Below, in pieces: positions 1-11,016 of a stretch of 25,818 nt of DNA. This stretch comes from Clostridia bacterium. GTDB taxonomy: Bacteria > CBDUZB01 > JAGLHV01. The stretch lies in the NCBI GenBank assembly GCA_030595925.1, contig JAUVLC010000028.1, forward strand, positions 1 to 25,818, written 5' to 3'. Both the position numbers and the translations under genes were made by a program. Under the pieces are notes generated by a model, which was not told where the DNA came from, did no database searches, and was given only the letters and a program-made list of their open reading frames with translations. Every line of letters starts with the position of its first letter. The stretch's first letter is position 1.

Positions 1-192
1 GAGGTTCCTAAGGCATATATTGTTTTGAATAAGGGGACTGTTGTTAAAAAGAGTGAAATAATTAGGTATTGCCGCAAACGGTTGGCTAAATATAAAATAC
101 CTCATAAAATTGAATTTAGAGAGGGATTTTCTAAAACATCAACCGGTAAGATTCAAAAAAATAAACTTAAACAAGAGAATGGTTTGATATAA
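1..192 (+). CDS. Acyl-CoA synthetase (AMP-forming), C-terminal end only
   Basis: This is the last 63 codons of a gene that begins before the window. The frame is open from base 1 to a TAA at 190-192. The translation matches the small C-terminal subdomain of the adenylate-forming superfamily (acyl-CoA synthetase, FadD-like). It contains a run reading LAKYKIPHKIEF, followed by S-T-G-K-I-Q-K, the A10 motif whose lysine is catalytic for adenylation in this family. The family activates a carboxylate, usually a fatty acid, to acyl-AMP and then to the CoA thioester. Substrate specificity cannot be read from this fragment, so an acyl-ACP or aryl ligase remains possible. The stop codon overlaps the next start by one base (TAATG), which indicates one transcript and translational coupling with the nucleotidyltransferase gene. 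Confidence 0.85.
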   Translation, partial: EVPKAYIVLNKGTVVKKSEIIRYCRKRLAKYKIPHKIEFREGFSKTSTGKIQKNKLKQENGLI

Positions 193-1649
193 TGGTAAAG
201 AATAAAATAATACGGGAAATGATTGCTCAGATAGATGATTTTTGTCGAAGAAGAAAGTTAGAATCTTATTTTGTGGGAGGGTTTTTAAGGGATTTATTAT
301 TAGATAGAGAAATAAATGACATAGATGTAGTAATAAAAATTATTAAGAAAACTGAATCAGTTGGTGAAATAGCAAGAGAGTTTTCCAACAAAACAAAGGG
401 TTCTTTGGTGCCACTTGACGAAAAAAATGATGTTTATAGGGTAGTATATTCCGGGGGGCTTTATCTTGATTTTTCCAGGATGCGAGGGCAAAACATAAAA
501 GAGGATTTAAGCATAAGAGATTTTACTATAAATGCGATTGCTCTTCCTGTTGCCGATAGTTTTCACATTTTTAGTGCGGGTAAAGATATTATTGATTATG
601 GGGGGGGGAAGAGTGATTTAAAAAGTAAAAAGATAAAAATGGTTAATAAAGAAGTATTTGATGAAGACCCTTTACGTTTATTAAGAGCATACCGGCTATC
701 CGCTGTGTTGGGGTTTAAAATTGAAAATTTGACCAAGAAATTAATTAAGCAAAAAAGTTTTTTAATTAATAAAGTGGCAGGAGAAAGAATAAGAGACGAA
801 TTTTTTAAAATTCTCGAAATAGATGAAAGTTATCAGTATATTTTTTCTTTAGGGGAAATAGGGCTCTTAACTGAAATTTTTCCGGAGATAGATATTATGA
901 AGAATGCCGTGGATTGTTATTATCATCAACAGGGATTATGGGAGCATTCTTTAGAAACATTAAATTCATTGGAAGAAATTTTTTTAAAACTATCCGTTTT
1001 GTTTCCTCAAAATTATAGTCAGTTGATTAAATACTTAGAAAAGAAAGTCACAGACAATATTAAAAGAAAAAGTGTTCTTAAAATAGGGGCGATTTTTCAC
1101 GATATAGGTAAACCGGCTACTCTAAAAATTATTGATGGAAAAGTTCGGTTTTTAGGTCATGAAGCGGAAGGATTTAAATTAGCTAAAAGATTATTGCAAA
1201 GATTAAAAATAAGTAATAAAATGATAAAAATCGTAGAAAAAATAATTTTACATCACATGCGTCCGGGGAATCTGGCGTCTGCTTCCCAATTGACGGATCG
1301 GGCAATAAGTCGGTTTTTTACTGAATTAGGAGAGGAAGGGGTGGGTGTGTTACTTGTTTCTTTAGCTGATCATTATTCATATAGAAAAGTAAAAATAAAG
1401 AGAAATGAAATGAAAAAACAATTAATGATTACTTCTGAAATGCTGGGAAGTTTCTATCAAAGGAGAAAAAAATTTTTACCCAGGCCCTTTTTAAAGGGGG
1501 ATGATTTAATGCGTATTTTTGGTTTATCCGAAGGGCCTCAGATAGGGAAGCTCTTGAAGTTAATAGTGGAAGCACAGGTTGAAGGGGAAATTAAGACTAA
1601 AAAGAAAGCAATAGATTATGTTAAAAATTTCATAGAAAAAAAACATTAA
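192..1649 (+). CDS. cca: CCA tRNA nucleotidyltransferase / poly(A) polymerase family protein with HD domain
   Basis: This 485-residue class II nucleotidyltransferase would add or repair the 3' CCA of tRNAs, or act as a poly(A) polymerase. The head domain has G29-G30-F-L-R33-D34 and the metal-binding pair D43-x-D45, the signature of the Pol-beta-type catalytic core. R-D-F-T-I-N-A-I follows near residues 108-115, and the family motif DPLRLLRAYRLSA lies near 158-170. The C-terminal half holds an HD phosphohydrolase domain with H303-D304 in IFHDIGKP, as in HD-containing bacterial CCA enzymes. The start overlaps the preceding stop, so translation is probably coupled; no strong ribosome-binding site is visible. 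At least two tRNAs in this window (Cys, Leu) lack an encoded CCA, so a CCA-adding activity is needed in the cell. Sequence alone does not separate CCA-adding, A-adding and poly(A) polymerase activities, so the symbol is provisional. Confidence 0.9.
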   Translation: MVKNKIIREMIAQIDDFCRRRKLESYFVGGFLRDLLLDREINDIDVVIKIIKKTESVGEIAREFSNKTKGSLVPLDEKNDVYRVVYSGGLYLDFSRMRGQNIKEDLSIRDFTINAIALPVADSFHIFSAGKDIIDYGGGKSDLKSKKIKMVNKEVFDEDPLRLLRAYRLSAVLGFKIENLTKKLIKQKSFLINKVAGERIRDEFFKILEIDESYQYIFSLGEIGLLTEIFPEIDIMKNAVDCYYHQQGLWEHSLETLNSLEEIFLKLSVLFPQNYSQLIKYLEKKVTDNIKRKSVLKIGAIFHDIGKPATLKIIDGKVRFLGHEAEGFKLAKRLLQRLKISNKMIKIVEKIILHHMRPGNLASASQLTDRAISRFFTELGEEGVGVLLVSLADHYSYRKVKIKRNEMKKQLMITSEMLGSFYQRRKKFLPRPFLKGDDLMRIFGLSEGPQIGKLLKLIVEAQVEGEIKTKKKAIDYVKNFIEKKH

Positions 1650-1712
1650 AAAATTATTCATATTTTTTGTCATTAACCTTTTTTGTTTATAATCGACGGG
1701 TTAAATTTTATC

Positions 1713-1741
1713 TTGACAAGAAAAACTATTTATGATATACT
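1713..1741 (+). promoter_or_regulatory. rRNA operon promoter P1 (sigma-70 type)
   Basis: TTGACA at 1713-1718 is separated by 17 bp from TATACT at 1736-1741. This is a consensus -35 and a near-consensus -10 box, about 230 bp before the 16S gene. A 13-bp palindrome (GAAGATcATCTTC, 1758-1770) lies just past the expected start site; its role is unknown. Confidence 0.8.
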
Positions 1742-1845
1742 TCCTCCACTGAAAAAAGAAGATCATCTTCCTGCCGTAAAGTCCGCAGAAAGGTCTATTC
1801 TTAAAAGTTAATTTTCGAACGAAAAAAAATTGATTAAAAAAAATA

Positions 1846-1874
1846 TTGACAAATTATTTGGAATTGTATACAAT
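1846..1874 (+). promoter_or_regulatory. rRNA operon promoter P2 (sigma-70 type)
   Basis: TTGACA at 1846-1851 is separated by 17 bp from TACAAT at 1869-1874. With P1 this gives the tandem promoter layout common in bacterial rRNA operons. Confidence 0.85.
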
Positions 1875-1908
1875 ACACTTTCGAAAAAAATATAGTTATT
1901 GATTTTCT

Positions 1909-1918
1909 TGTTCTTTGG
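1909..1918 (+). promoter_or_regulatory. boxA-like antitermination site in the 16S leader
   Basis: TGTTCTTTGG resembles the boxA core TGCTCTTTA that recruits NusB/NusE for antitermination of rRNA transcription. It lies between P2 and the 16S processing stem, where boxA is expected, and a second copy precedes the 23S gene. Confidence 0.5.
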
Positions 1919-1928
1919 GATATGTAGG

Positions 1929-1953
1929 GAAACTAAATTAGGATGCCAGTGGA
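1929..1953 (+). other. 16S rRNA processing stem, 5' arm
   Basis: Bases 1929-1948 are an exact reverse complement of 3604-3623, and G-U and Watson-Crick pairs extend the helix to 1953/3599. The two arms bracket the 16S gene, as in the long stem cut by RNase III during pre-16S maturation. Confidence 0.85.
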
Positions 1954-1967
1954 CACTATGATTTTAA

Positions 1968-3557
<1,590 letters not shown>

Positions 3558-3598
3558 CTTAAGGAGTAAAAATAAAAATAAGTAAGTAAAAGAAGTGT

Positions 3599-3623
3599 TT
3601 CATTGGCATCCTAATTTAGTTTC
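3599..3623 (+). other. 16S rRNA processing stem, 3' arm
   Basis: Reverse complement of 1929-1953 (20 bp exact plus 5 bp with G-U pairs), placed about 40 nt after the 16S 3' end. Confidence 0.85.
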
Positions 3624-3695
3624 AAAGATAAACCGGTTGGCGGTTTAAAATTTTAGGTCTGAGTTTTAAATTGTAACTAAGTGAAAAACTAGACT

Positions 3696-3772
<77 letters not shown>

Positions 3773-3800
3773 GTTACCTGATTAAGTCAGTATCGAAATT

Positions 3801-3825
3801 AAAGGTCTGGCAGTAAAGGACCTTT
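3801..3825 (+). other. Hairpin with T-rich tail between tRNA-Ile and tRNA-Ala
   Basis: AAAGGTC (3801-3807) pairs with GACCTTT (3819-3825) and is followed by GATTTTATTTT. It resembles a weak intrinsic terminator but lies inside an operon that must be read through. It may be a processing site, or a pause overcome by antitermination. Confidence 0.3.
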
Positions 3826-3937
3826 GATTTTATTTTGGGTACAGGTAGACGGAATTTTGAAGAATTGGTTTTATCGGAAGAAAAAAAATATAATGGTGAA
3901 TAGAATAAATTTCCTATTTTGATTTTGGATTATGGGC

Positions 3938-4013
3938 GGGGGTGTAGCTCAGCTGGGAGAGCGGCTGCCTTGCACGCAGTAGGTCGCCCGTTCAAATCGG
4001 GTCACCTCCACCA
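3938..4013 (+). tRNA. tRNA-Ala (UGC)
   Basis: A 76-nt cloverleaf. The acceptor GGGGGTG pairs with CACCTCC with one G-U pair, the anticodon TGC lies at 3971-3973 in the loop CTTGCAC, the discriminator is A, and CCA is encoded. It is the second spacer tRNA of the rRNA operon. Confidence 0.97.
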
Positions 4014-4083
4014 CTATAAAGAAACTACAAAATAATAATAATATTTAGATATAATGAAGAAATGTTTTATTAATTAAGTAATT

Positions 4084-4093
4084 TGCTCTTTGA
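4084..4093 (+). promoter_or_regulatory. boxA-like antitermination site before 23S
   Basis: TGCTCTTTGA closely matches the boxA consensus and lies in the spacer between tRNA-Ala and 23S, the second standard boxA position in rRNA operons. Confidence 0.65.
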
Positions 4094-4157
4094 TAATTGA
4101 ATAATGTATATGAGGTATAATGCGTTAAATGGAATTATAACAAGTAAAATAGTAATA

Positions 4158-4175
4158 AGTAGAATTAATTAATAT

Positions 4176-4183
<8 letters not shown>
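4158..4183 (+). other. 23S processing stem, 5' arm
   Basis: This 26-nt arm, which includes the first bases of 23S, is complementary to 7235-7260 with only a few mismatches or G-U pairs. It is the terminal helix of 23S extended into a processing stem. Confidence 0.75.
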
Positions 4184-7234
<3,051 letters not shown>

Positions 7235-7243
<9 letters not shown>

Positions 7244-7260
7244 TATTTTTTAATTTTACT
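7235..7260 (+). other. 23S processing stem, 3' arm
   Basis: Complementary to 4158-4183; it begins in the last bases of 23S and runs 17 nt past its end. Confidence 0.75.
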
Positions 7261-7304
7261 TTTTATGTAGGAAAAATTATAATTTGTATAACGGAGAGGA
7301 ATAT

Positions 7305-7448
7305 ATGGGAAAGATATGGTATATCCTTGGTGGGGTTCTATGTGCGGTTATATTATTGTATATATTTAAAAGAGATTTTTTTATAGATGCCTATTATCAA
7401 TTTACGGATATGGTATATAGAATTTCCCATCCGGATGCAAATTTTTAG
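7305..7448 (+). CDS. Small single-pass membrane protein encoded between 23S and 5S
   Basis: A 47-codon ORF starts at ATG 7305 and stops at TAG 7446-7448. The start is preceded at good spacing by GGAGAGG (7293-7299), one of the better ribosome-binding sites in the window. Residues 5-21 (W-Y-I-L-G-G-V-L-C-A-V-I-L-L-Y-I-F) form one hydrophobic segment followed by K22-R23-D24. The tail of about 24 residues is polar and aromatic, with several tyrosines. I do not recognise the family. The ORF lies after the 23S processing stem and 23 bp before the 5S gene, so it would be transcribed with the rRNA. It could be a real small membrane protein tied to ribosome synthesis, or a chance ORF in an otherwise unusual spacer. 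The combination of ribosome-binding site, hydrophobic segment and clean length favours a gene, but this is inference. Confidence 0.55.
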   Translation: MGKIWYILGGVLCAVILLYIFKRDFFIDAYYQFTDMVYRISHPDANF

Positions 7449-7471
7449 TAGTATTAATGATTAATGTAATT

Positions 7472-7587
<116 letters not shown>

Positions 7588-7683
7588 TTTTTTATTTGGT
7601 ATTGTTTGATGGATGTTATGTTAGTCTTATCTAAAGGTTATTTTGTTAAATAAAAATTTTAAGATAAAATAAAAGGTTGAAAA

Positions 7684-8409
7684 GTGATTAGGTTTTTTAG
7701 TGTTTTGATTATAATACTAAATTTACCGTTTTCATTATCTTTTGCTGCTGGAATTTTTTCTACTGTTTCTTCCCGGGCAGGAGAAGTAAATACGGAAATT
7801 TATAATGTTTTAGTTGAAAAAAAAATAAAGCTTGAAGATACAAATGAGCAAAAAATTGATTACGAATTAAAACAGGAATTAACAGTTTTAAAAACAATTA
7901 TTGCAATTGCTTACAATATAAATTTTTATTTCAAAGCTGGTTTTGTTAATTCCGAAATACAAATCAATAATAATAAATATTCGGGCCAAAGTGATGTTTC
8001 TATGTATGGAGGAGGGATAAAATATATATTTTTCCCCGATACGATAATAACCCCTGCTGTCATTTTTGATTTGGGAGTGACCTCTTCATTTAATCGATTG
8101 AATACATTAAAAATAAATAATTTTAAAGAAAAAATAAATACTACATTGGATATTTTAGAATATCACAGTGCATTAATAATTAGTAAAAGATTTAACTTTT
8201 TTGAACCGTTTGGGGGTGTTAATTTTTCTATTAATCAGATAAAATGGGAAAATGAAGATACACAGGAACAATTTAAAGGAACGGGCAATAATAAGTTAGT
8301 TCCTTTTATTGGAAGCAAGGTTTTGTTTTATCCATTGCTTTCTTTAATTATAGAAATGGATTTTATTGACGGAATGAGCGTTGGAGCGGGGTTGAATTTT
8401 AAGTTTTGA
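7684..8409 (+). CDS. Predicted outer-membrane beta-barrel protein, unknown function
   Basis: A 241-residue protein with a GTG start preceded by a weak AAAGG. Residues 1-22 form a signal peptide: I2-R3, then a long hydrophobic run ending L-S-F-A-A-G, a plausible signal peptidase I site. The mature part alternates polar and hydrophobic residues in short segments, has many glycines and aromatics, and ends in phenylalanine (G-A-G-L-N-F-K-F). This pattern is typical of outer-membrane beta-barrels recognised by the BAM machinery. I recognise no specific family. It stands alone after the rRNA operon, and a tRNA-Cys remnant begins within 5 bases of its stop. Its presence supports a diderm cell envelope. 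It could also be a periplasmic beta-rich protein. Confidence 0.7.
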   Translation: MIRFFSVLIIILNLPFSLSFAAGIFSTVSSRAGEVNTEIYNVLVEKKIKLEDTNEQKIDYELKQELTVLKTIIAIAYNINFYFKAGFVNSEIQINNNKYSGQSDVSMYGGGIKYIFFPDTIITPAVIFDLGVTSSFNRLNTLKINNFKEKINTTLDILEYHSALIISKRFNFFEPFGGVNFSINQIKWENEDTQEQFKGTGNNKLVPFIGSKVLFYPLLSLIIEMDFIDGMSVGAGLNFKF

Positions 8410-8413
8410 AAAT

Positions 8414-8456
8414 GCCGCGGTACCCAGATGATTGAGGGAGTGGTTTGCAAAACCGC
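8414..8456 (+). pseudogene. tRNA-Cys remnant, 5' half only
   Basis: This stretch aligns without gaps to the first 43 nt of the intact tRNA-Cys at 9934, with 36 of 43 positions identical by my count. The similarity includes the D arm and a complete anticodon arm with anticodon GCA. It stops exactly at the end of the anticodon stem; the T arm and 3' acceptor strand are absent. It cannot fold into a tRNA. The anticodon-stem pairs are all kept (one as U-G). Confidence 0.75.
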
Positions 8457-8582
8457 TGATATTATATACAAACGATAAACATTTACGGGTTTTTTTCAAT
8501 ATTAATGAATGCCAATATAAAAGGTACAATTATTAAATTTTAATTAGATATATTTTGATAGTAATGATTAAAAAGGGATTGT

Positions 8583-9563
8583 ATGTGTGAAAGTAAGAGT
8601 AAAATAAAAGATTTAATTATAATTCCCATAGGGTTAATACTTCTATTTCTGCTTTGTTTATTTACATTAAAAGTTTTCGGTTTAATTAATTTGCCAAGAT
8701 TTATTAATTTAGTAGATGAAAATAAAACAATATCAATAACCTTAAATGATAAAATGAAACAAAATCTTCAAAAGGCTGAAGAAACTATAGTAATTGCAAA
8801 TACCACGTTAAAAAGTTCATCCATTGTGTTGTCTTTTATGTCAATTGCTTTTGCATTAATAGTTTTTTTTGGATTTAAACAAATTAATGAGGTTTATATA
8901 ATAAGAAATAAGTTAGAAAGAGAGTATCATGAATCAAAAGAATTGAGACATAAAATAAAAAAAGAAGTTGATATTTTTAATAAAATATCCAGTGCAAAAT
9001 TCCTTTATGCCCAAAAAGAATATGATCAAGCTTGGGATTTGATAGAGCCTGTGTCAAATGACATATCCTATGAAGTTCCTTTATATAAAGGACTTATAAA
9101 TTATAGACAAAAAGATATTCTTAATGCTATTAGTAATCTTGAAGATGCATTAAAACATCCTGATAATAATGAAAAAGCGCGGACTTTATGTGATATTGGA
9201 AATTGTTTGTTTGAAAAAGAGCAATATGAACAAGCAATAATACGTTATGAAAACGTCATTACTATAAAAAGTAATTATTTACCTGCCTATAATGGCAAAG
9301 CAAGAGCATTGAAAAGACTAGGGGATAGGGAGGGAGCAATTAAGATATTAGAAAAGTTGGTTTTACTGGATAAAGATTATGAATCAGCTTACTATAATAT
9401 TGCCTGTTATAAAAGTATTTCAAAAAAACCTGAAGAGGCTATTGATAATTTGAAGAAAGCAATTGAATTAAATAAGGAAAATATAGGATTGGCAAAAGAA
9501 GATAAAGATTTTGATAATATTAGAAATAATCAAGAATTTAAAAAGGTGATAAAAAATTCTTGA
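8583..9563 (+). CDS. Membrane-anchored TPR-repeat protein
   Basis: A 326-residue protein. Two hydrophobic segments (about 11-32 and 80-98) flank a polar loop of about 45 residues that would face the periplasm. A charged, probably coiled-coil stretch (about 100-130) and tetratricopeptide repeats follow to residue 300 in the cytoplasm. Repeat cores are visible, for example A-L-K..L-G-D-R-E-G-A-I and Y-Y-N-I-A-C-Y-K-S-I. The C-terminus (AKEDKDFDNIRNNQEFKKVI) is the usual cap of this TPR subtype. TPRs bind proteins; no partner or enzymatic domain is visible. The gene lies alone between the tRNA-Cys remnant and the intact tRNA-Cys, so it may have arrived with whatever event left that remnant. The start ATG follows AAGGG at acceptable spacing. 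Base composition matches its AT-rich neighbours. Confidence 0.8.
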   Translation: MCESKSKIKDLIIIPIGLILLFLLCLFTLKVFGLINLPRFINLVDENKTISITLNDKMKQNLQKAEETIVIANTTLKSSSIVLSFMSIAFALIVFFGFKQINEVYIIRNKLEREYHESKELRHKIKKEVDIFNKISSAKFLYAQKEYDQAWDLIEPVSNDISYEVPLYKGLINYRQKDILNAISNLEDALKHPDNNEKARTLCDIGNCLFEKEQYEQAIIRYENVITIKSNYLPAYNGKARALKRLGDREGAIKILEKLVLLDKDYESAYYNIACYKSISKKPEEAIDNLKKAIELNKENIGLAKEDKDFDNIRNNQEFKKVIKNS

Positions 9564-9588
9564 CAGATTAAAAAATATGAAGTATATT
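9560..9588 (+). promoter_or_regulatory. Candidate sigma-70 promoter at the end of the TPR gene
   Basis: TTGACA (9560-9565, overlapping the TPR stop codon) lies 17 bp before TATATT (9583-9588). It is the best promoter match in this gap and points at the short segment that ends at the terminator at 9693-9733. Confidence 0.5.
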
Positions 9589-9594
9589 TATATT

Positions 9595-9733
9595 AGGATA
9601 CAGAATAGGGGGTGATTGAAGTGAAAGATAAAGGGCATGGGCCAATTTAAATTAGTTGTATAAATACTTTAAGGTGCATATGGAAAGGTGAGAACTTTTA
9701 TTTATTATTTAAAATAGATAAAAGTTTTTTTAT
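9595..9733 (+). ncRNA. Candidate small RNA or mini-gene between promoter and terminator
   Basis: The promoter at 9560-9588 and the terminator at 9693-9733 frame a transcript of about 140 nt with no gene of normal size. It contains GGGGGTG ahead of a nine-codon frame starting at GTG 9621 and ending TAA 9648-9650, so it may encode a tiny peptide or be a regulatory RNA. The alternative is that the hairpin simply terminates the TPR mRNA and the promoter match is chance. Confidence 0.3.
9693..9733 (+). terminator. Rho-independent terminator
   Basis: AACTTTTAT (9693-9701) pairs with ATAAAAGTT (9718-9726). The stem extends inward with weaker pairs to about 14 bp, and T-rich sequence (TTTTTATTTTTC) follows immediately. 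It lies 130 bp after the TPR gene. Confidence 0.6.
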
Positions 9734-9849
9734 TTTTCTCAAAATTGAAGTATATTTATAATTTAACTATAACAAAAAAGCTTTATGTATCAATGAAGAG
9801 AAATAGATAGAAGTGTCAAGATTTATCCTGATTTTCAAAAAATAAACCA

Positions 9850-9878
9850 TTGACAAGAGCCTTAAAATATGGTATTTA
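9850..9878 (+). promoter_or_regulatory. Promoter for the tRNA-Cys/tRNA-Val unit
   Basis: TTGACA at 9850-9855, a 17-bp spacer, and TATTTA at 9873-9878, about 55 bp before tRNA-Cys. Confidence 0.6.
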
Positions 9879-9933
9879 AAACAAGCTTGGGATGAATTAT
9901 GTTTTTGAGATGACAGGGGTTTTTGACAATTAT

Positions 9934-10006
9934 GGCGCGGTACCCAAGTGGTTAAGGGAGCGGTCTGCAAAACCGCGATTCGCCGGTTCGAGTCTGGCCC
10001 GCGCCT
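9934..10006 (+). tRNA. tRNA-Cys (GCA)
   Basis: A 73-nt cloverleaf. The acceptor GGCGCGG/CCGCGCC closes it, the anticodon GCA lies at 9967-9969 in the loop CTGCAAA, and the discriminator is T, as expected for cysteine tRNA. CCA is not encoded (TGA follows), so maturation needs a CCA-adding enzyme. A degenerate copy of its 5' half lies at 8414. Confidence 0.96.
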
Positions 10007-10024
10007 TGAAATCTTATAAAATAA

Positions 10025-10101
10025 GGGCGGTTAGCTCAGCTGGTTAGAGTACTTGCTCGACACGCAAGGGGTCACTGGTTCGATTCCAGTACCGCCCACC
10101 A
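10025..10101 (+). tRNA. tRNA-Val (GAC)
   Basis: A 77-nt cloverleaf with acceptor GGGCGGT/ACCGCCC and encoded CCA. The anticodon arm is CTTGC-TCGACAC-GCAAG, giving anticodon GAC at 10059-10061. Position 33, almost always U, is C here (10058). It lies 18 bp after tRNA-Cys and is probably co-transcribed with it. Confidence 0.94.
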
Positions 10102-10170
10102 TTAAAAAAACAATTACTGGATTATGATTTTTATTCTAAAAAAAATGTTAATTTTAGAAATCGAAAAGGT

Positions 10171-10207
10171 AGAGCAGGATGGGATATTTTCTCATTCTGC
10201 TTTTTTA
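10171..10207 (+). terminator. Rho-independent terminator of the tRNA-Cys/Val unit
   Basis: An 11-bp stem pairs 10174-10184 (GCAGGATGGGA) with 10190-10200 (TCTCATTCTGC) with two G-U pairs. The loop is 5 nt and a run of T residues follows. Confidence 0.85.
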
Positions 10208-10284
10208 TTTTCCCGCAGAAAAATAAGAGGGGTGGCTAATAGATTGTTTTTTAACTAATTTCCTCTTATTTTCCACAATTTTAG

Positions 10285-10314
10285 TTGACTTTTTACTTAT
10301 TCCAATGATATAAT
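10285..10314 (+). promoter_or_regulatory. Promoter for the FHA gene
   Basis: TTGACT at 10285-10290, an 18-bp spacer, and a perfect TATAAT at 10309-10314, about 54 bp before the FHA start codon. Confidence 0.75.
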
Positions 10315-10367
10315 TTTATCTATAAAAATTGTTTAAATTTTGTTTAAAAAAAAAGGGGAGGTAAGCA

Positions 10368-10781
10368 ATGGTTGAGGAAGTTTATAATAACAATAACGAT
10401 GAGACGATTATTTCCAGTCCGCGGGAATCAAAAGTAAATATATCTAATATTTTATTTGGATTTTTATTTTTAACTCCTCCCAACCTGGGAAAAGAAGTTT
10501 TTTTTAATAAAAAAAAGGTAATAATAGGCCGTGATGAAAATTCGGATATTTGGTTGGATGATTTAGAAGTTTCCCGCAAGCATGCGGTTATTGTTTTAGA
10601 AAAAAAACAATATATTTTAAGGGATTTAGATAGTACTAATGGGACATTTCATAATGGAAAAAAAATAAGGGAAATTGCTTTAAAATATGGTGACCGTGTA
10701 AAAATAGGTAGTGTTTCTATGAAAGTAGTATTGAAAGACAAATTAACTGAAAAGCCGGTAAAAACTTACGAAATCAAGTGA
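10368..10781 (+). CDS. FHA-domain protein (phosphothreonine-binding)
   Basis: A 137-residue protein with a single forkhead-associated domain, about residues 42-122. The hallmark residues are present: G54-R55, S69-R70-K71-H72, and D88-S-T-N91-G92-T93 followed by N96-G97. These form the pThr-binding loops in FHA structures. The N-terminal 40 residues are polar with one hydrophobic patch and include D-E-T13-I-I-S-S, which could be a phosphorylation site. That part is speculation from the layout of GarA-like proteins, where a kinase phosphorylates the tail and the FHA domain binds it. A strong ribosome-binding site (GGGGAGGT) precedes ATG 10368. A Ser/Thr kinase gene follows in the same direction after a 235-bp repeat-filled gap. 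The pair is likely to form a kinase/reader module. Confidence 0.93.
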   Translation: MVEEVYNNNNDETIISSPRESKVNISNILFGFLFLTPPNLGKEVFFNKKKVIIGRDENSDIWLDDLEVSRKHAVIVLEKKQYILRDLDSTNGTFHNGKKIREIALKYGDRVKIGSVSMKVVLKDKLTEKPVKTYEIK

Positions 10782-10821
10782 TTCAATTATTTCTCAGCAA
10801 GATAGTGTGTGCCGAAGGGGT

Positions 10822-10858
10822 ATTCCTCATAACTTTTGCGTAGCAAGTTGCGGGGAAT
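10822..10858 (+). repeat. Palindromic repeat unit 1 (imperfect 14-bp stem)
   Basis: ATTCCTCATAACTT (10822-10835) pairs with AAGTTGCGGGGAAT (10845-10858) around the loop TTGCGTAGC, with G-U pairs and one A-C mismatch. It is much richer in GC than neighbouring intergenic DNA. The form resembles dispersed REP-like palindromes. Confidence 0.6.
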
Positions 10859-10890
10859 TAAACGCGGGATCATTTACTGAGTCCTTCGAC

Positions 10891-10933
10891 TGAGTTTATG
10901 CTGAGCCCTTCGACTACGCTCAGGATAAACTCA
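10891..10933 (+). repeat. Palindromic repeat unit 2 (16-bp stem)
   Basis: TGAGTTTATGCTGAGC (10891-10906) and GCTCAGGATAAACTCA (10918-10933) are inverted repeats with one mismatch. The loop CCTTCGACTAC belongs to a TTCGACTACGCTCAGG-type motif that recurs in part nearby: CCTTCGACTGAG just before, and GCTCAGGATTAATTCGACTAC just after. This looks like a dispersed palindromic element with flanking partial copies. Confidence 0.65.
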
Positions 10934-10962
10934 GCTGAAGTGCTCAGGATTAATTCGACTAC

Positions 10963-10986
10963 AGAGTTTTTCCAGAAAAAAACTCT
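10963..10986 (+). repeat. Hairpin upstream of the kinase gene
   Basis: AGAGTTTTT (10963-10971) pairs with AAAAACTCT (10978-10986). It lies 30 bp before the kinase start and may belong to the same composite repeat. Confidence 0.5.
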
Positions 10987-11016
10987 AAGTCTCATTGAAT
11001 AAATAAGGATTAATTT

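Larger units (their letters stand above)
9578..9760 (+). repeat. 15-bp direct repeat pair
   Basis: TGAAGTATATTTATA occurs at 9578-9592 and again at 9746-9760. The first copy overlaps the -10 box of the candidate promoter. It is AT-rich, so chance is possible. Confidence 0.4.

Noticed and set aside
8344-8529. 61-codon minus-strand frame
   Set aside because: It overlaps the end of the beta-barrel gene and the tRNA-Cys remnant and has no ribosome-binding site or domain.
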